Shown: positions 1-8,900 of the stretch, one piece after another
Numbering within the stretch: position 1 is the first letter of the stretch
How the letters are laid out: each line of letters begins with the position of its first letter
Origin: Symbiodinium natans
Taxonomy: Eukaryota > Sar > Dinophyceae > Suessiales > Symbiodiniaceae
Reading direction: 5' to 3'
Assembly: GCA_905221605.1 (NCBI GenBank)
Contig: CAJNDS010000409.1
Location: 75,001 to 100,000 of the forward strand
DNA length: 25,000 nucleotides
The notes under the pieces: model-generated
The model's input: the letters and a program-made list of their open reading frames with translations, nothing else
What the model was told of the DNA's origin: nothing
Database searches by the model: none
Made by a program: the position numbers and the translations under genes

Positions 1-245
1 CTAAACCCTTAACCCCAAACCCTAAACCCTAAACCCTGTCTAGGCCGTACTCCATGCCCTGGAGCCGGAGCCGACATGGCGGGAGCCACCGACTCGGCGA
101 GGGGGGGGGGGGGGGGGTTGAGGGTTTACTTGGACTTGGGGTTTAGGGTTTAGGGTTTAGGGTTTAGGGTTTAGGGTTTAGGGTTTAGGGTTTAGGGTTT
201 GGGGTTCGGGGTTCAGGGTTCAGGCTTTCGGCTTCAGGGTTCAGG
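1..245. repeat. CCCTAAA array, 60-bp GC-rich block, TTTAGGG array
   Basis: Units in C-strand orientation (1-38) are followed by a possible exon (about 44-123, acceptor TGTCTAG|) containing a 17-G run at 101-117. G-strand units at 138-198 then decay to 245. The first pattern example of array, block, inverted array. Confidence 0.8.
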
Positions 246-825
246 GGTTTTTTCATGACCTCTAGCCTCCTCGACGAGGTTCCGTCCCTATGCGGCTTTG
301 CTGGTCAGCGGCTTCTTTTTTAGCCCGATCTCACAAGCCATCTTGGTAACGCCGCGGTCTCAGTTTTTCGGGCTGTAGGGGTGGGGTTGGAGGGCTGGGG
401 CCCTTTTGGGGTTTGGGGTTTAGGGTTCAGGGTTTAGGGGTAGCTAGCTTGAAGCCTGCAATGGGCAATTGTCACTGAGCCCTGGCAATTTTGTCATTTT
501 TCTTGCGGGTGTGGGGGGTTTTTGCATTTAGGCCCCTGATTGGGGTCAAGGATTTGCGGCTCTTATTGTTGCACTGTTCTATGTGGCTTCCGTGGGGTTG
601 AGCTGTCCAAAGTTTTCATGCACTGCCGTTCGAGTACTCCTTGCTATGTGTGGGGGGAAGGCAGCCTGCGTCCCAAAGCCCCAAACCCAAACCCTGGGAT
701 TTTCCCCTGTGTACTAGCAGTCCCTAATCGGGACTGCAAGAGGGGGTACGATAATCCCTATGAAGGACTGTTAGTGTAAGGGGGAACATCCCAACCCGTA
801 AGCCCCAAGCCCCAAGCTGAAACCA
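246..825. other. Region with sparse repeat and a foldback copy, no confident gene
   Basis: Short TTTAGGG-like runs occur at 411-440. The foldback element 694-795 lies here. The 79-codon ORF from 540 overlaps the foldback and is not convincing. Confidence 0.5.
694..795. mobile_element. Foldback (MITE-like) element, family 1, copy 1
   Basis: The ends are TGGGATTTTCCCC and GGGGGAACATCCCA. The two halves form an imperfect palindrome around an AGAGGGGGTACGAT centre. It carries no ORF and matches copies at 7487-7619 and 8676-8779. Confidence 0.65.
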
Positions 826-1355
826 CTAAACCCTAAACCCTAAACCCTAAACCCTGAACCCTAAACCCTAAACCCTAAACCCTAAACCCTAAACCCCATT
901 CGAAGATTTTGCGTCGCTCGTCAAGGAGCGTTGGTGCTACGTACCGACCTCCGGAATTGGCATCCAAGGCCAGCAAGCGGAGCTTCTCCTGTGCTAGGGT
1001 TGGGCTCAGGAGGTAGGATTTAGGGTTTAGGGTTTAGGGTTGAGGGTTTAGGGTTTAGGGTTTAGGGTGTAAGGTGTAGGGTGTAGGGTTTACTAAAGCC
1101 CTAAACGGCCCTAAACCCCACACCTTAGGGTGCTCTAAGCTTTGTGAACCAGAAGCTGCAAGCGCGAGGGTTTAGTTACCGAGCCAGCCCAGTACCCTGA
1201 AAATCCAAGCTAGGATTCAGGATGGCTGAGGGACTAGGGTTTAGGGTTTAGGGTTTAGGGTTTGGGGTTTGGGGTTTGGGGTTTGGGGTTTGGGGTTTGG
1301 GGTTTGGGGTTTGGGGTTTGGGGTTTGGGGTTTGGGGTTTGGGGTTTGGGGTTTA
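826..1355. repeat. CCCTAAA (826-897), TTTAGGG (1018-1091) and TTTGGGG (1258-1355) arrays
   Basis: The last array is a homogenised TTTGGGG variant of about 14 units. Between 1092 and 1236 are short CCCTAAA units and two possible microexons. Confidence 0.85.
906..990 (+). CDS. Exon candidate, model A (uncertain joining)
   Basis: The block between a CCCTAAA array (826-897) and a TTTAGGG array (1018-1091) reads DFASLVKERWCYVPTSGIG and onward without a stop. It has acceptor CGAAG| and donor CCT|GTGCTAG. Entry phase is 1 and exit phase 2. An in-frame TAG lies just past the donor, which fits splicing there. Confidence 0.4.
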
Positions 1356-3441
1356 GGTATTTCAAGAGTATAATGACTTGAAAAGCATTTATCGGTCCTT
1401 GTTCTTGTACCCTAGGCCCCAGACCTCTACACCCTCAATCCCACATGCTATGTTCAAAACTTTCAATCCTACAACCCAACAACCCTAAACCCTAAACTCC
1501 TAAAATCCTAACTCTGACCTGTCTTTTCCCTGTTAACGCCTCCATCGCCCTCCAAGACTTTCAGCAATGGTTTCAGCACCGTTTCGATGCATCAAATAGC
1601 ACTACCCTTGCACGAGAATCCAAAGTTTGCTCTCTAAACCCTAGTGTTGGTGGTGGTTTCGGGTTTAGGGTTTAGGGTTTAGGGTTAGGGTTTAGGGTTT
1701 AGGAGTTTAGGAGTTTAGGAGTTTAGGAGTTTAGGAGTTTAGGAGTTTAGGAGTTTAGGAGTTTAGGAGTTTAGGAGTTTAGGAGTTTAGGAGTTTAGGA
1801 GATTAGGAGTTTAGGAGTTTAGGAGTTTAGGAGTTTAGGAGTTTAGGAGTTTAGGAGTTTAGGAGTTTAGGAGTTTAGGAGTTTAGGAGTTTATAGGGTT
1901 TCAAGGGCCCCTGGGCTCAGGCTGTGTGCCATGGCAGCCTGTGGCAGAGGCCCCCGGGAGCGGAGTTGGGTAGAGGAGGCCCAAAGCCCAAACCCCGAAG
2001 CCCTGAGCCCAAAACCCAAAACCCAAAACCCTAAACCCTAAACCCTAAACCCTAAACCCTAAACCCTAAAGCCTGGACCTTCCCACCCCGCTCCCCTCTA
2101 ATGCCTGAAGCTATCTGCGTTGGTGGGTTTTAGGGTTGAAGCTTTGGGCTTGGGTAGTGTTGTCGATCTCGTGGGTTTGGGGCGGAGGGTCGGCCTGACG
2201 TTCCAATATTAAATTAGGGTTTAGGGTTTAGGGTTAGGGTTTAGGGTTTAGGGTTTAGGGTTTAGGGTTTAGGGTTTAGGGTTTAGGGTTTAGGGTTTAG
2301 GGTTTAGGGTTTGGGGTTTAGGGTTTAGGGTTTAGGGTTTAGGGTTTAGGGTTTAGGGTTTAGGGTTTAGGGTTTAGGGTATTAGGCAGGGCTTTATTTC
2401 CTATCCGTTTACACTACTGGCATATTATGAAGCAAGGAAGGTGGGGGGGGGGGGGGGGCGGCGGCGTGGGCCGACCGAATGCTCCCTTCAATCCCGGCAA
2501 CCTTGGTGGCTGACTCTCCAAACCGGAAGGCGAAGCCCTAAATCCTAACCCCTAAACCCTAAACCCCAAACCCTAAACCCTAAAGAAAGCCTAGACTTCA
2601 CGCACTGCCGTTCCGAGGATAATGCAAGGGCCGCCGGAATATGCTTGGCCTGCACCTGAGCACCGGAGGTTTCATTTCGGAGCTTGCCTGGTATTGGTGG
2701 CCTCTAGGGCTGGAGAAGGCCACCAATGCCTCTACACTCTAAACCCTAAACCCTAAACCCTAAACCCTAAACCCTAAACCCTAAACCCTAAACCCTAAAC
2801 CCTAAACCCTAAACCCTAAACCCTAAACCCTAAACCCTAAACCCTAAACCCTAAACCCTAAACCTAAACCCTCAACCCTCAACCCCCATTCAGAAACCCG
2901 CAAACTTGACCCTAAAGCCAACACCCTAACTCCCAGACACCCAAAGAGGTTAGGACTTAGGTAGGCTTAGGGCCGAAGCGGGGCAGACGGCTGTCGCAAC
3001 AGGGTTTGGGGTTTAGGGTCCAGGGTTTGAGGGTTTAGGGTTCAGGGTTTTAGGGTTTAGGGTTTGGGGTTTAGCTTCAGGGTTTATGTTTTAGCAAGCT
3101 GCTTAGCTTTTGCGCTCACAAACCCCAAAAAAGACCTGTAAACCGACTCTACAAGCCCCAAATGCCGAACCCGGGCTCCTGAACCTAAGCGCGAAACCTC
3201 TCGGCTTGATGGAGAGGGTTGCTGAAATTGTGGATTTCGGGTTTTGGGTAGGCCCTTGAGCATTTTTTTATTTCCCTTTATTGAGGCTCGTTTAGGTTTT
3301 AGGGGTGTGTTTTTTCGAGGCTTTGTCAGTCTGGGCCAGGGCTACAAAGCACCCCTCTTCTGTGAGGCTTCCTTGTCACGATGTCTTCTTGGTGAGGTCT
3401 GCAGCCGAAAAGAAATGAGGACTTCGACCCTGTCCCGCCCC

Positions 3442-3475
<34 letters not shown>

Positions 3476-5113
3476 AATCTTCAAGGTTTTAGAGTCCCAA
3501 TGGCCCTCAACCCCCAAACCCTAAACCCTAAGCCCTAAACCCTAAACCCTAAACCCTAGGGATGTGCCAGTGCTATGGGAGGTTTGGAGGTCCTGGTGGA
3601 CCTTGAGCCTTCACCCCTCTGAATCACGTCAGTCCCTTTAAGGCATTCTTTTTTCTATTTTGGGGTATCAAAAGGGGAACCCCTATCCGGGGAAATGCCC
3701 ACATAGAAGAGGAAGGAGACTGCACGGTGGAAGAAAGCCAAATCGTCTGAGAATCGTCTGGCGTCTGGCGCACAGTTGCATGTAAGCCTCCCGCCAAAAT
3801 CCCGAGTCAGACCCCCTAAGCCCAAAAAATTCCCCAAACCCCCTTTGCACCGGACTTCAAAAGACTCCCCAAACCCCCTTTGCACCGCAAGAGGTGGTGG
3901 CCTCCCCAGTGGTGGAAAGGGCTCTACCGAATCCTCGTGGCTCTCCGTCGGCCCAACTCATTACAGCTGTATTTGAGCCTTGTCTGCAGCTGAAGAATTG
4001 GGGGATTTTGTGTTTAGGGCTCTTACAGGGGCCTCAGGGCGTGCCGGTGTCTGAAGTAGCTGCCGCCGTGTAAAAGCCGAGTTGCAAAAAGGTGGGTTTG
4101 GTCGTAGAAGGCCGTGGGTTTCGGCGATTGCCCCACCTGCCCGCTCAACTGCCCAGGAAGAGTTCAGCACTTTTTGCAATGCACGATGTGTGAGCCCTGG
4201 TGGAGTCGGGCGTTTGGGCAGTGGGTTTAGGGTTTAGGGTTTCGGGTTTCGGGTTTCGGGTTTAGGGTTTGACAATTCCAAATTCTAACCCTAAACCCTG
4301 ACCCCTGTAAAACAGCTCCATTCTTGAGTCCTAGGACACTGAGTGGGCCCTTTCTCCCTTAATCCCTTGCCGGGCTTTGGAGTACTATACTTTAACACTT
4401 TTTTTGGTTCTGGGGTTCCTACTATTGCTACTTATGACCTAAAAAGTATATACTTTTTATCCAGGGTCTACTCCAAAGGTGGACTTCGGTGTTGGGGCTT
4501 AGCTTCCCGTATGAACCCTGTGAACACAAGCGGGTACCCTATTGTTGCTAGATTACTTTGGATATAGAGCTTTCTCGTGCTTAAGCATTTAGCGTTTAGC
4601 TATCATCCCATAAGAGGCTTCTGCAGCCCCGCAATAAGACGGTGGTTTCGGGTACAGAGTTCAGGTTTTGAAGTATCGTGAGCCACGCCCGCCCTGACCT
4701 GACACACTAGAGTCACTAGACCCTCAGTCCCAAAAGTCCTTCATCCCTAGACCGTAACCGTTCGCCCGAAGCCAAGCTCAGCACTACTTGCGCAGACAGG
4801 GTTGGATGGGAATTCTGGCTGCGTGCCGGCGGACGGGCTGCGCCCGTTTGAGACCTGGCGACGCCGGAGGCTCGCAGGCTCAGGAGACTTGTCACCGGCA
4901 CCGCCTGAAGAATTCCATCCCTTCGCAGCGACAGCCCCTGTGTCCAGATTCTATCAGGAGATGGAGAAAACTCTGAAGTCGCGAGGCATATGTCCGGTTC
5001 ATGAACCTGGAAATATCCAAAAGTACGTCCGGCATTTGTTCACCCAGCGGCTGCATGCGAGCAGCTGGCGCAACGTCATCAAGCGGCTTGCCGGCACGAT
5101 GTTTTCCGAGTGA
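906..5113 (+). CDS. Model A: multi-exon gene with telomere-repeat introns, 3' part
   Basis: This span groups exon candidates that chain in phase on the plus strand: 2595-2690, 2971-3003, 3560-3589, 3707-3781, 4029-4067, 4111-4224, 4335-4381, 4503-4533 and 4772-5113, ending at TGA 5111-5113. Most junctions are phase 0. Possible earlier exons are 44-123, 906-990 and microexons near 1153-1169, 1215-1239 and 2111-2126, with lower support. Introns carry TTTAGGG arrays near donors (3001-3075, 4225-4269) and CCCTAAA arrays before acceptors (2546-2585, 2737-2882, 3511-3558). I do not recognise the product; one exon is Cys-rich. Each short exon is GC-rich and may be open in more than one frame, so the joining is a model and not a proven transcript. 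Confidence 0.5.
1660..1893. repeat. TTTAGGG array grading into a (TTTAGGAG)n array
   Basis: About 24 copies of the 8-mer TTTAGGAG follow a few TTTAGGG units. One copy has GATTAGGA. A reverse-orientation match, (CTCCTAAA)n, occurs at 24312-24440. Confidence 0.9.
1990..2885. repeat. CCCTAAA (1990-2070), TTTAGGG (2216-2380) and CCCTAAA (2546-2585, 2737-2885) arrays
   Basis: The inverted arrays 2216-2380 and 2546-2585 lie inside one inferred intron before exon 2595. They could pair in RNA. A 16-G run is at 2443-2458. Confidence 0.85.
2595..2690 (+). CDS. Exon, model A
   Basis: A 96-nt block (32 codons) sits between two CCCTAAA arrays. The acceptor is GCCTAG| and the donor GCCTG|GTATTGG. It reads TSRTAVPRIMQGPPEYAW and onward, with Trp, Tyr and Phe residues and no stop. 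It is phase 0 at both ends, and the product is unrecognised. Confidence 0.55.
2971..3003 (+). CDS. Short exon candidate, model A
   Basis: This 33-nt block lies directly before a TTTGGGG/TTTAGGG array. The acceptor is GGCTTAG| and the donor ACAGG|GTTTGG. It is phase 0 in and out (GRSGADGCRNR). Another frame (AEAGQTAVAT) is also open, so the phase is uncertain. Confidence 0.35.
3001..3558. repeat. Intron with degenerate TTTAGGG start, C31 tract and CCCTAAA end
   Basis: G-strand units occupy 3001-3075, a run of 31 C is at 3443-3473, and C-strand units occupy 3511-3558. ORFs at 3244-3492 and 3326-3517 cross the homopolymer and are not credible. Confidence 0.75.
3560..3589 (+). CDS. Short exon candidate, model A
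   Basis: It begins right after the CCCTAAA array 3511-3558, with acceptor CCCTAG|. It reads GCASAMGGLE, with donor TTGGAG|GTCC, or a second donor CTG|GTGGAC six bases later that keeps phase 0. Confidence 0.35.
3707..3781 (+). CDS. Exon, model A (basic segment)
   Basis: A 75-nt block has acceptor ACATAG| and a strong donor TGCAT|GTAAGCC. It reads KRKETARWKKAKSSENRLAS and five more codons. It is rich in Lys and Arg, phase 0 at both ends, and has no stop. The minus-strand ORF over it is a shadow. Confidence 0.5.
3782..4028 (+). other. Inferred intron of model A
   Basis: It contains a duplicated 25-bp stretch (CCCCAAACCCCCTTTGCACCG at 3833 and again at 3868). One or two tiny exons (LKNWGI at 3990-4009) are possible. 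Confidence 0.35.
4029..4067 (+). CDS. Short exon candidate, model A
   Basis: The acceptor CTCTTACAG| is followed by GPQGVPVSEVAAA, then |GTGTAA. The next exon would start only 43 nt later, which is short for an intron. One of these boundaries may therefore be wrong. Confidence 0.3.
4111..4224 (+). CDS. Cys-rich exon, model A
   Basis: A 114-nt block (38 codons) has acceptor GTAGAAG| and ends exactly where a TTTAGGG array starts (GGCAGTGG|GTTTAGGG). It reads AVGFGDCPTCPLNCPG and then HFLQCTMCEPWW. Two CxxC pairs (CPTC and CTMC), plus a further Cys after CPTC, suggest a zinc-binding module, but I cannot name a family. It is phase 0 in and out. Confidence 0.6.
4335..4381 (+). CDS. Exon candidate, model A
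   Basis: The acceptor GTCCTAG| follows the intron 4225-4334, which holds a TTTAGGG array, then a short CCCTAAA stretch. It reads DTEWALSPLIPCRAL, with donor TTTGGA|GTACT. Entry phase is 0 and exit phase 2. Confidence 0.5.
4503..4533 (+). CDS. Exon candidate, model A
   Basis: A 31-nt block has acceptor GGGGCTTAG| and donor AAGCGG|GTACCC. With the two carried bases it reads DFPYEPCEHKR and restores phase 0. Confidence 0.45.
4772..5113 (+). CDS. Terminal exon, model A (stop TGA 5111-5113)
   Basis: This is the longest open block of model A, at 114 codons including the stop. The acceptor is CGCCCGAAG|; an alternative acceptor, CCCTAG| at 4750, keeps the same frame. It enters in phase 0, matching the previous exon. 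The C-terminal part contains FYQEMEKTLKSRG and YVRHLFTQRL and ends RLAGTMFSE. Codons are mostly GC-ending. The product is unrecognised. Confidence 0.6.
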   Translation, partial: PSSALLAQTGLDGNSGCVPADGLRPFETWRRRRLAGSGDLSPAPPEEFHPFAATAPVSRFYQEMEKTLKSRGICPVHEPGNIQKYVRHLFTQRLHASSWRNVIKRLAGTMFSE

Positions 5114-5840
5114 TCTTGACAAAGTCTGTGGCGACCCAGCTCCCGAAACCTTAGACCCCAAATCCGAAGTTCTAAAGCACTAAGTCCTTAAACCCTAGCT
5201 TTCCAAGCTCCTAAAGCCCAAAACCTCAGCCTCAAAGGCCTACCAACCCAATTCTTTGAACTTCTCCTCTAGGGTTTAGGGTTTGGGGTTTAGGGTTTCG
5301 GGTTTAGGGTTTGGGGTTTAGGGTTTAGGGTTTAGGCAAGCCGCCCATTAAGCCCAGTTCACCCTAAGCAAACCTGAAGCCCAAACCCCCTAACCCTGAA
5401 ACCCGAAACGCAGCTTTGGGTGTTGAGGGTTCTCGTCTAGCCCTAAACCCTAAACCCTAAACCCTAAACCCTAAACCCTAAACCCTAAACCCTAAACCCT
5501 AAACCCTAAACCCTAAACCCTAAACCCTAAACCCTAAACCCTAAACCCTAAATCCTAATCCCTAATCCCTAATCCCTAAACCCTAAACCCTATACCCTAA
5601 ACCCTAAACCCTACACCTACACCTTAAGCCATAAACACTAAACCCTAACTTAAAATCCTTCGTCCTCAGATGTTAAGCCCTCATGCCAGGCCGTTACCCG
5701 TGGCAGAACGCATTGGGTCTACGCCTCGTGCTGGCAGCACACTTTCTGCCCCTAAACCCTAAACCCTAAACCCTAAACCCCTAAACCCCTAAACCCTAAA
5801 CCCTAAACCCCCTGGGGCATGGGTGCGGGGGGGGGGGGGG
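5114..5840. repeat. Region between models A and B: TTTAGGG (5270-5335), CCCTAAA (5440-5646, 5752-5811)
   Basis: The 3' flank of model A is followed by inverted arrays. A block at 5663-5750 reads MLSPHARPLPVAERIGSTP from an ATG and may be a first exon of model B, but no clear donor was found. A 16-G run is at 5827-5842. Confidence 0.7.
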
Positions 5841-5914
5841 GGCGATGTTGGAGACGATGAGAAGCTCTTTAAGCTGCTTTTTTCGGGCCCCACATCTCTC
5901 CGCCCCAAACCCTG
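5841..5914 (+). CDS. Exon candidate, model B (acceptor not visible)
   Basis: It reads GDVGDDEKLFKLLFSGPTSL and onward, to donor CCCTG|GTAGAG, with exit phase 2. The upstream side is a 16-G run followed by CCCTAAA repeat with no AG nearby. The homopolymer may hide a miscalled acceptor. Confidence 0.4.
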
Positions 5915-8900
5915 GTAGAGCCCAACGCCCTAGGCCTCGGGATGCAGGATTTTAGGGTTTAGGGTTTAGGGTTTAGGGTTTAGGGTTTTCACTCGCTGGG
6001 CATTTGTGAGCGATGGACATATGTTGGGCATCTGTCCTTTTGCCGAAGTCCGGTTCAGGGTTTGAGGTTTGGATTTAGGGTTTGGGGTTTAGGCTTTACA
6101 TCTTTTGGATCTAAAGATCCATATCGTTCTCTATATATCTCTATCTACCGAAGAGGATAAGATTTAGACAGCAGGCGCTCGATACATCTGCTGGTCGAGA
6201 GGCAAAAGCCGCACGTGGACAGTGAGATAGACTGCAGGGATGCATAAAGATATGAGGGGCAACCCTGAACCCTAAACCCTAAACCCTAATCCTTGAACCC
6301 TGAACCCTAAACCCTAAACCCTAATCCCTAATCCCTAAACCCTAAACCTTGAACCCTAAACCCTAATTAACCCCTAAACCCTCAAACCCGCACCCAGAGG
6401 TCGAGCAGGCAACGGACGTCGGCGCTGCCCGCCCGCGCAAACCGCCTCTGGGCCGAGTTTTGAGAGGAAGACTGCTGGTTCCTTTTGCACCCTTTAGGGT
6501 TTAGGGTTCAGGGTTTTGGGTTCCGGGTTTAAGTATGGCTGGAGGCTTTGGCCGGACTTGAAGATGAACATTCTTGGTTGTGGCCTCTACCCTTTCTTCG
6601 GGGACGAGCCAAAATCCGGGCCGCAATGCTCTCTCCTGCGCTGAATCCCATTTGCCTTTCGTCAAGTTCAACCGGGTTAAGCCAACGCCAGCTTCAAGAT
6701 TGTTTGACGAGCGCCATCCAGCCATCGCGAAGAACGTGCTGGTTTTGCTTCTGCGGAATCCGCCGGAGGAGTATCAGGCGCCGGCATGGGCTTCAGGAGA
6801 TGTCAAAGGCTCAGACCAGTGGCGTTGGGACTTAGCACAGGCCTGTTCGCGTGCAAGTCCACGATAGACGTGAAGTCTGACGACGCAATAACTTACGCCA
6901 TTTGTGGTCCGTGCCCGTGTGGTCAGCGCGAAATGCAAGATCTGGTTCAGGGTCGAGTGTTCAGGGTGTAGGGTTTAGGGGTTTAGGATGAAAGGATTTA
7001 AGCAAGCAGATTGGTAGCCCAGTGGTGCCCTTTGCCCTCTTTTTTTGGTTATAGGTTCCCTTGCAAAGTAATAAGACGAGGTCAGCCCTAGCCCTGAACC
7101 CTAAGCCCTAAAGCCTAGGTGGTGAGGGTACCCTCGGCTTCTTATGATGTGCTTTTGCTTTCGGGAAACTAAAGAGAACCTCCCAAATTATGAAGTTGAA
7201 GGGCTGGATCTTTTTTGAGGGGAAATGGAGGGCTGGATTTCTGATTTGGGGGGGGGGGGGGGAAGCCCTCTTAATCAAGAAGCTGAGGGGCTGGCATATT
7301 GAGTATCAGATTCTCGTACTTGAGCAGGGGCTGTTGCATTAAGAATGTTGGTCCATAAGCCCTGAACCCTAAACCCGAAGCCCGAGGCAAATTCCACACT
7401 TGCAACCCAGGTCCCCCCTGCAGGGCGTTCACTTCGTAATCCAGCGATTTCTTAAGCAGTGCTGTCGCTGTACCACAAACCATATAGCTGGGATCTTCCC
7501 CCTTGTACTCACAGCCCTTAACAGGGAGTATAGTACCCCCTGTTACAATCCCTATCGAGGACTGTTACCCCTGTTACAATCCCTATCGAGGACTGTTGGA
7601 TTAGGCACATCCCAGCATATAGCTTAAACCCTACTGCCATCCCGAAGCCTTTTACCCTCTACCCTATTTTAGGGTTGAGTGCTTTAGGGGAAGTATTTTG
7701 GCCACCTAGCTGCTGCGGTTCTCCCTCAGTACAGATCTTGACAGGCTTGAGACTGCGCTCTGGAATTCCCAAATGGCCAAATGGGTTTAGGGTTTCGGGG
7801 TGGCTATGGTGATAAGGGCTTGGGGTGATCAGGGTTTCAGTCCCTGAGCACTAAGCCCTAAACCCTCAACCATACACCCTAAACCCTAAGCCCTAAGCCC
7901 TAAGCCCTAAGCCCTCCCAACCCTGCACCATTTGGCCAAAGCGAGGTTTTGGCGCTGCCTCACCGTAGAAACCTTTTGCGGCTTGGTGGGCGTGGGGGCC
8001 TTACCTCGAATGGTAGTTACATGGGCCCATATGATGGGGTCCCTTACAGGGGTCCCCTTTTCAGGGCCACACAAAGTAGGCCCTGAATGAGGGTTTTCGG
8101 CTTAGGGTGCAGGGGTTGAGGCTTGAGGGCCTGAGCGTTTAGGGTAAGGCCGTATCTCATCACAGGCCTTCATGAACCCTTGGCCACGAAGCCCTGAACG
8201 TGGAGCCTCAGGTCCCGAAGCCCGCCTAAACCCCAAACCCCAAACCTGAAACCTCCAAACCCCAAACCCCAAACCCCAAACCCCAAACCCCAACCCCCAA
8301 GCCCCAAACCCCAAACCCCAACCCCCAAGCCCCAAACCCCAAACCCCAAACCCCAAACCTCCAAACCCCAAACCCCAAACCCCAAACCTGAAACCTCCAA
8401 ACCCCAAACCCCAAACCCCAAACCCCAAACCCCAAACCCCAAACCCCAAACCTCCAACCCCGAACCCCGAACCCCAAACCCCAAACCCCAAACCCTAAAC
8501 CCCAAACCCTAAACCCTAATCCCTAAACCCTAAACCCCATGACCCCTGTTCTCTTTCAGGCCCAGCTTTCCTTGGAGTACATGCGCATTTCCCTGGCAAA
8601 CATGGGTGGAGGTGGGGGTTAGGGTTTTGCCTTTTCGTTTTTTTTTGACCAGGTCCGGTCGCTAAGGGGTTACAGTTGGGGGATGTTCCCCCTTAGACTA
8701 AGAGTCCTTCATAGGGATTATGCTAGGGGGTACTAGAAACCCTATTAAGGAGCTGTCAGTGTAAGGGGGAACATCCCAAGGTTTAGGGCCCTAATTACTA
8801 AACCCTAAACCCTAAACCCTAAACCCTAAACCCTAAACCCTAAACCCTAAACCCTAAACCCTAAACCCTAAACCCTAAACCCTAAACCCTTTTTGAGGGC

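Noticed and set aside
3244-3517. ORFs crossing the C31 tract
   Set aside because: Their poly-Pro or poly-Gly is homopolymer-derived, and no coding signal exists on both sides.
8102-8505. Three overlapping minus-strand ORFs encoding GFGVWGL repeats
   Set aside because: A 7-bp unit without stops gives the same heptapeptide in every frame; this is a by-product of (CCCCAAA)n.
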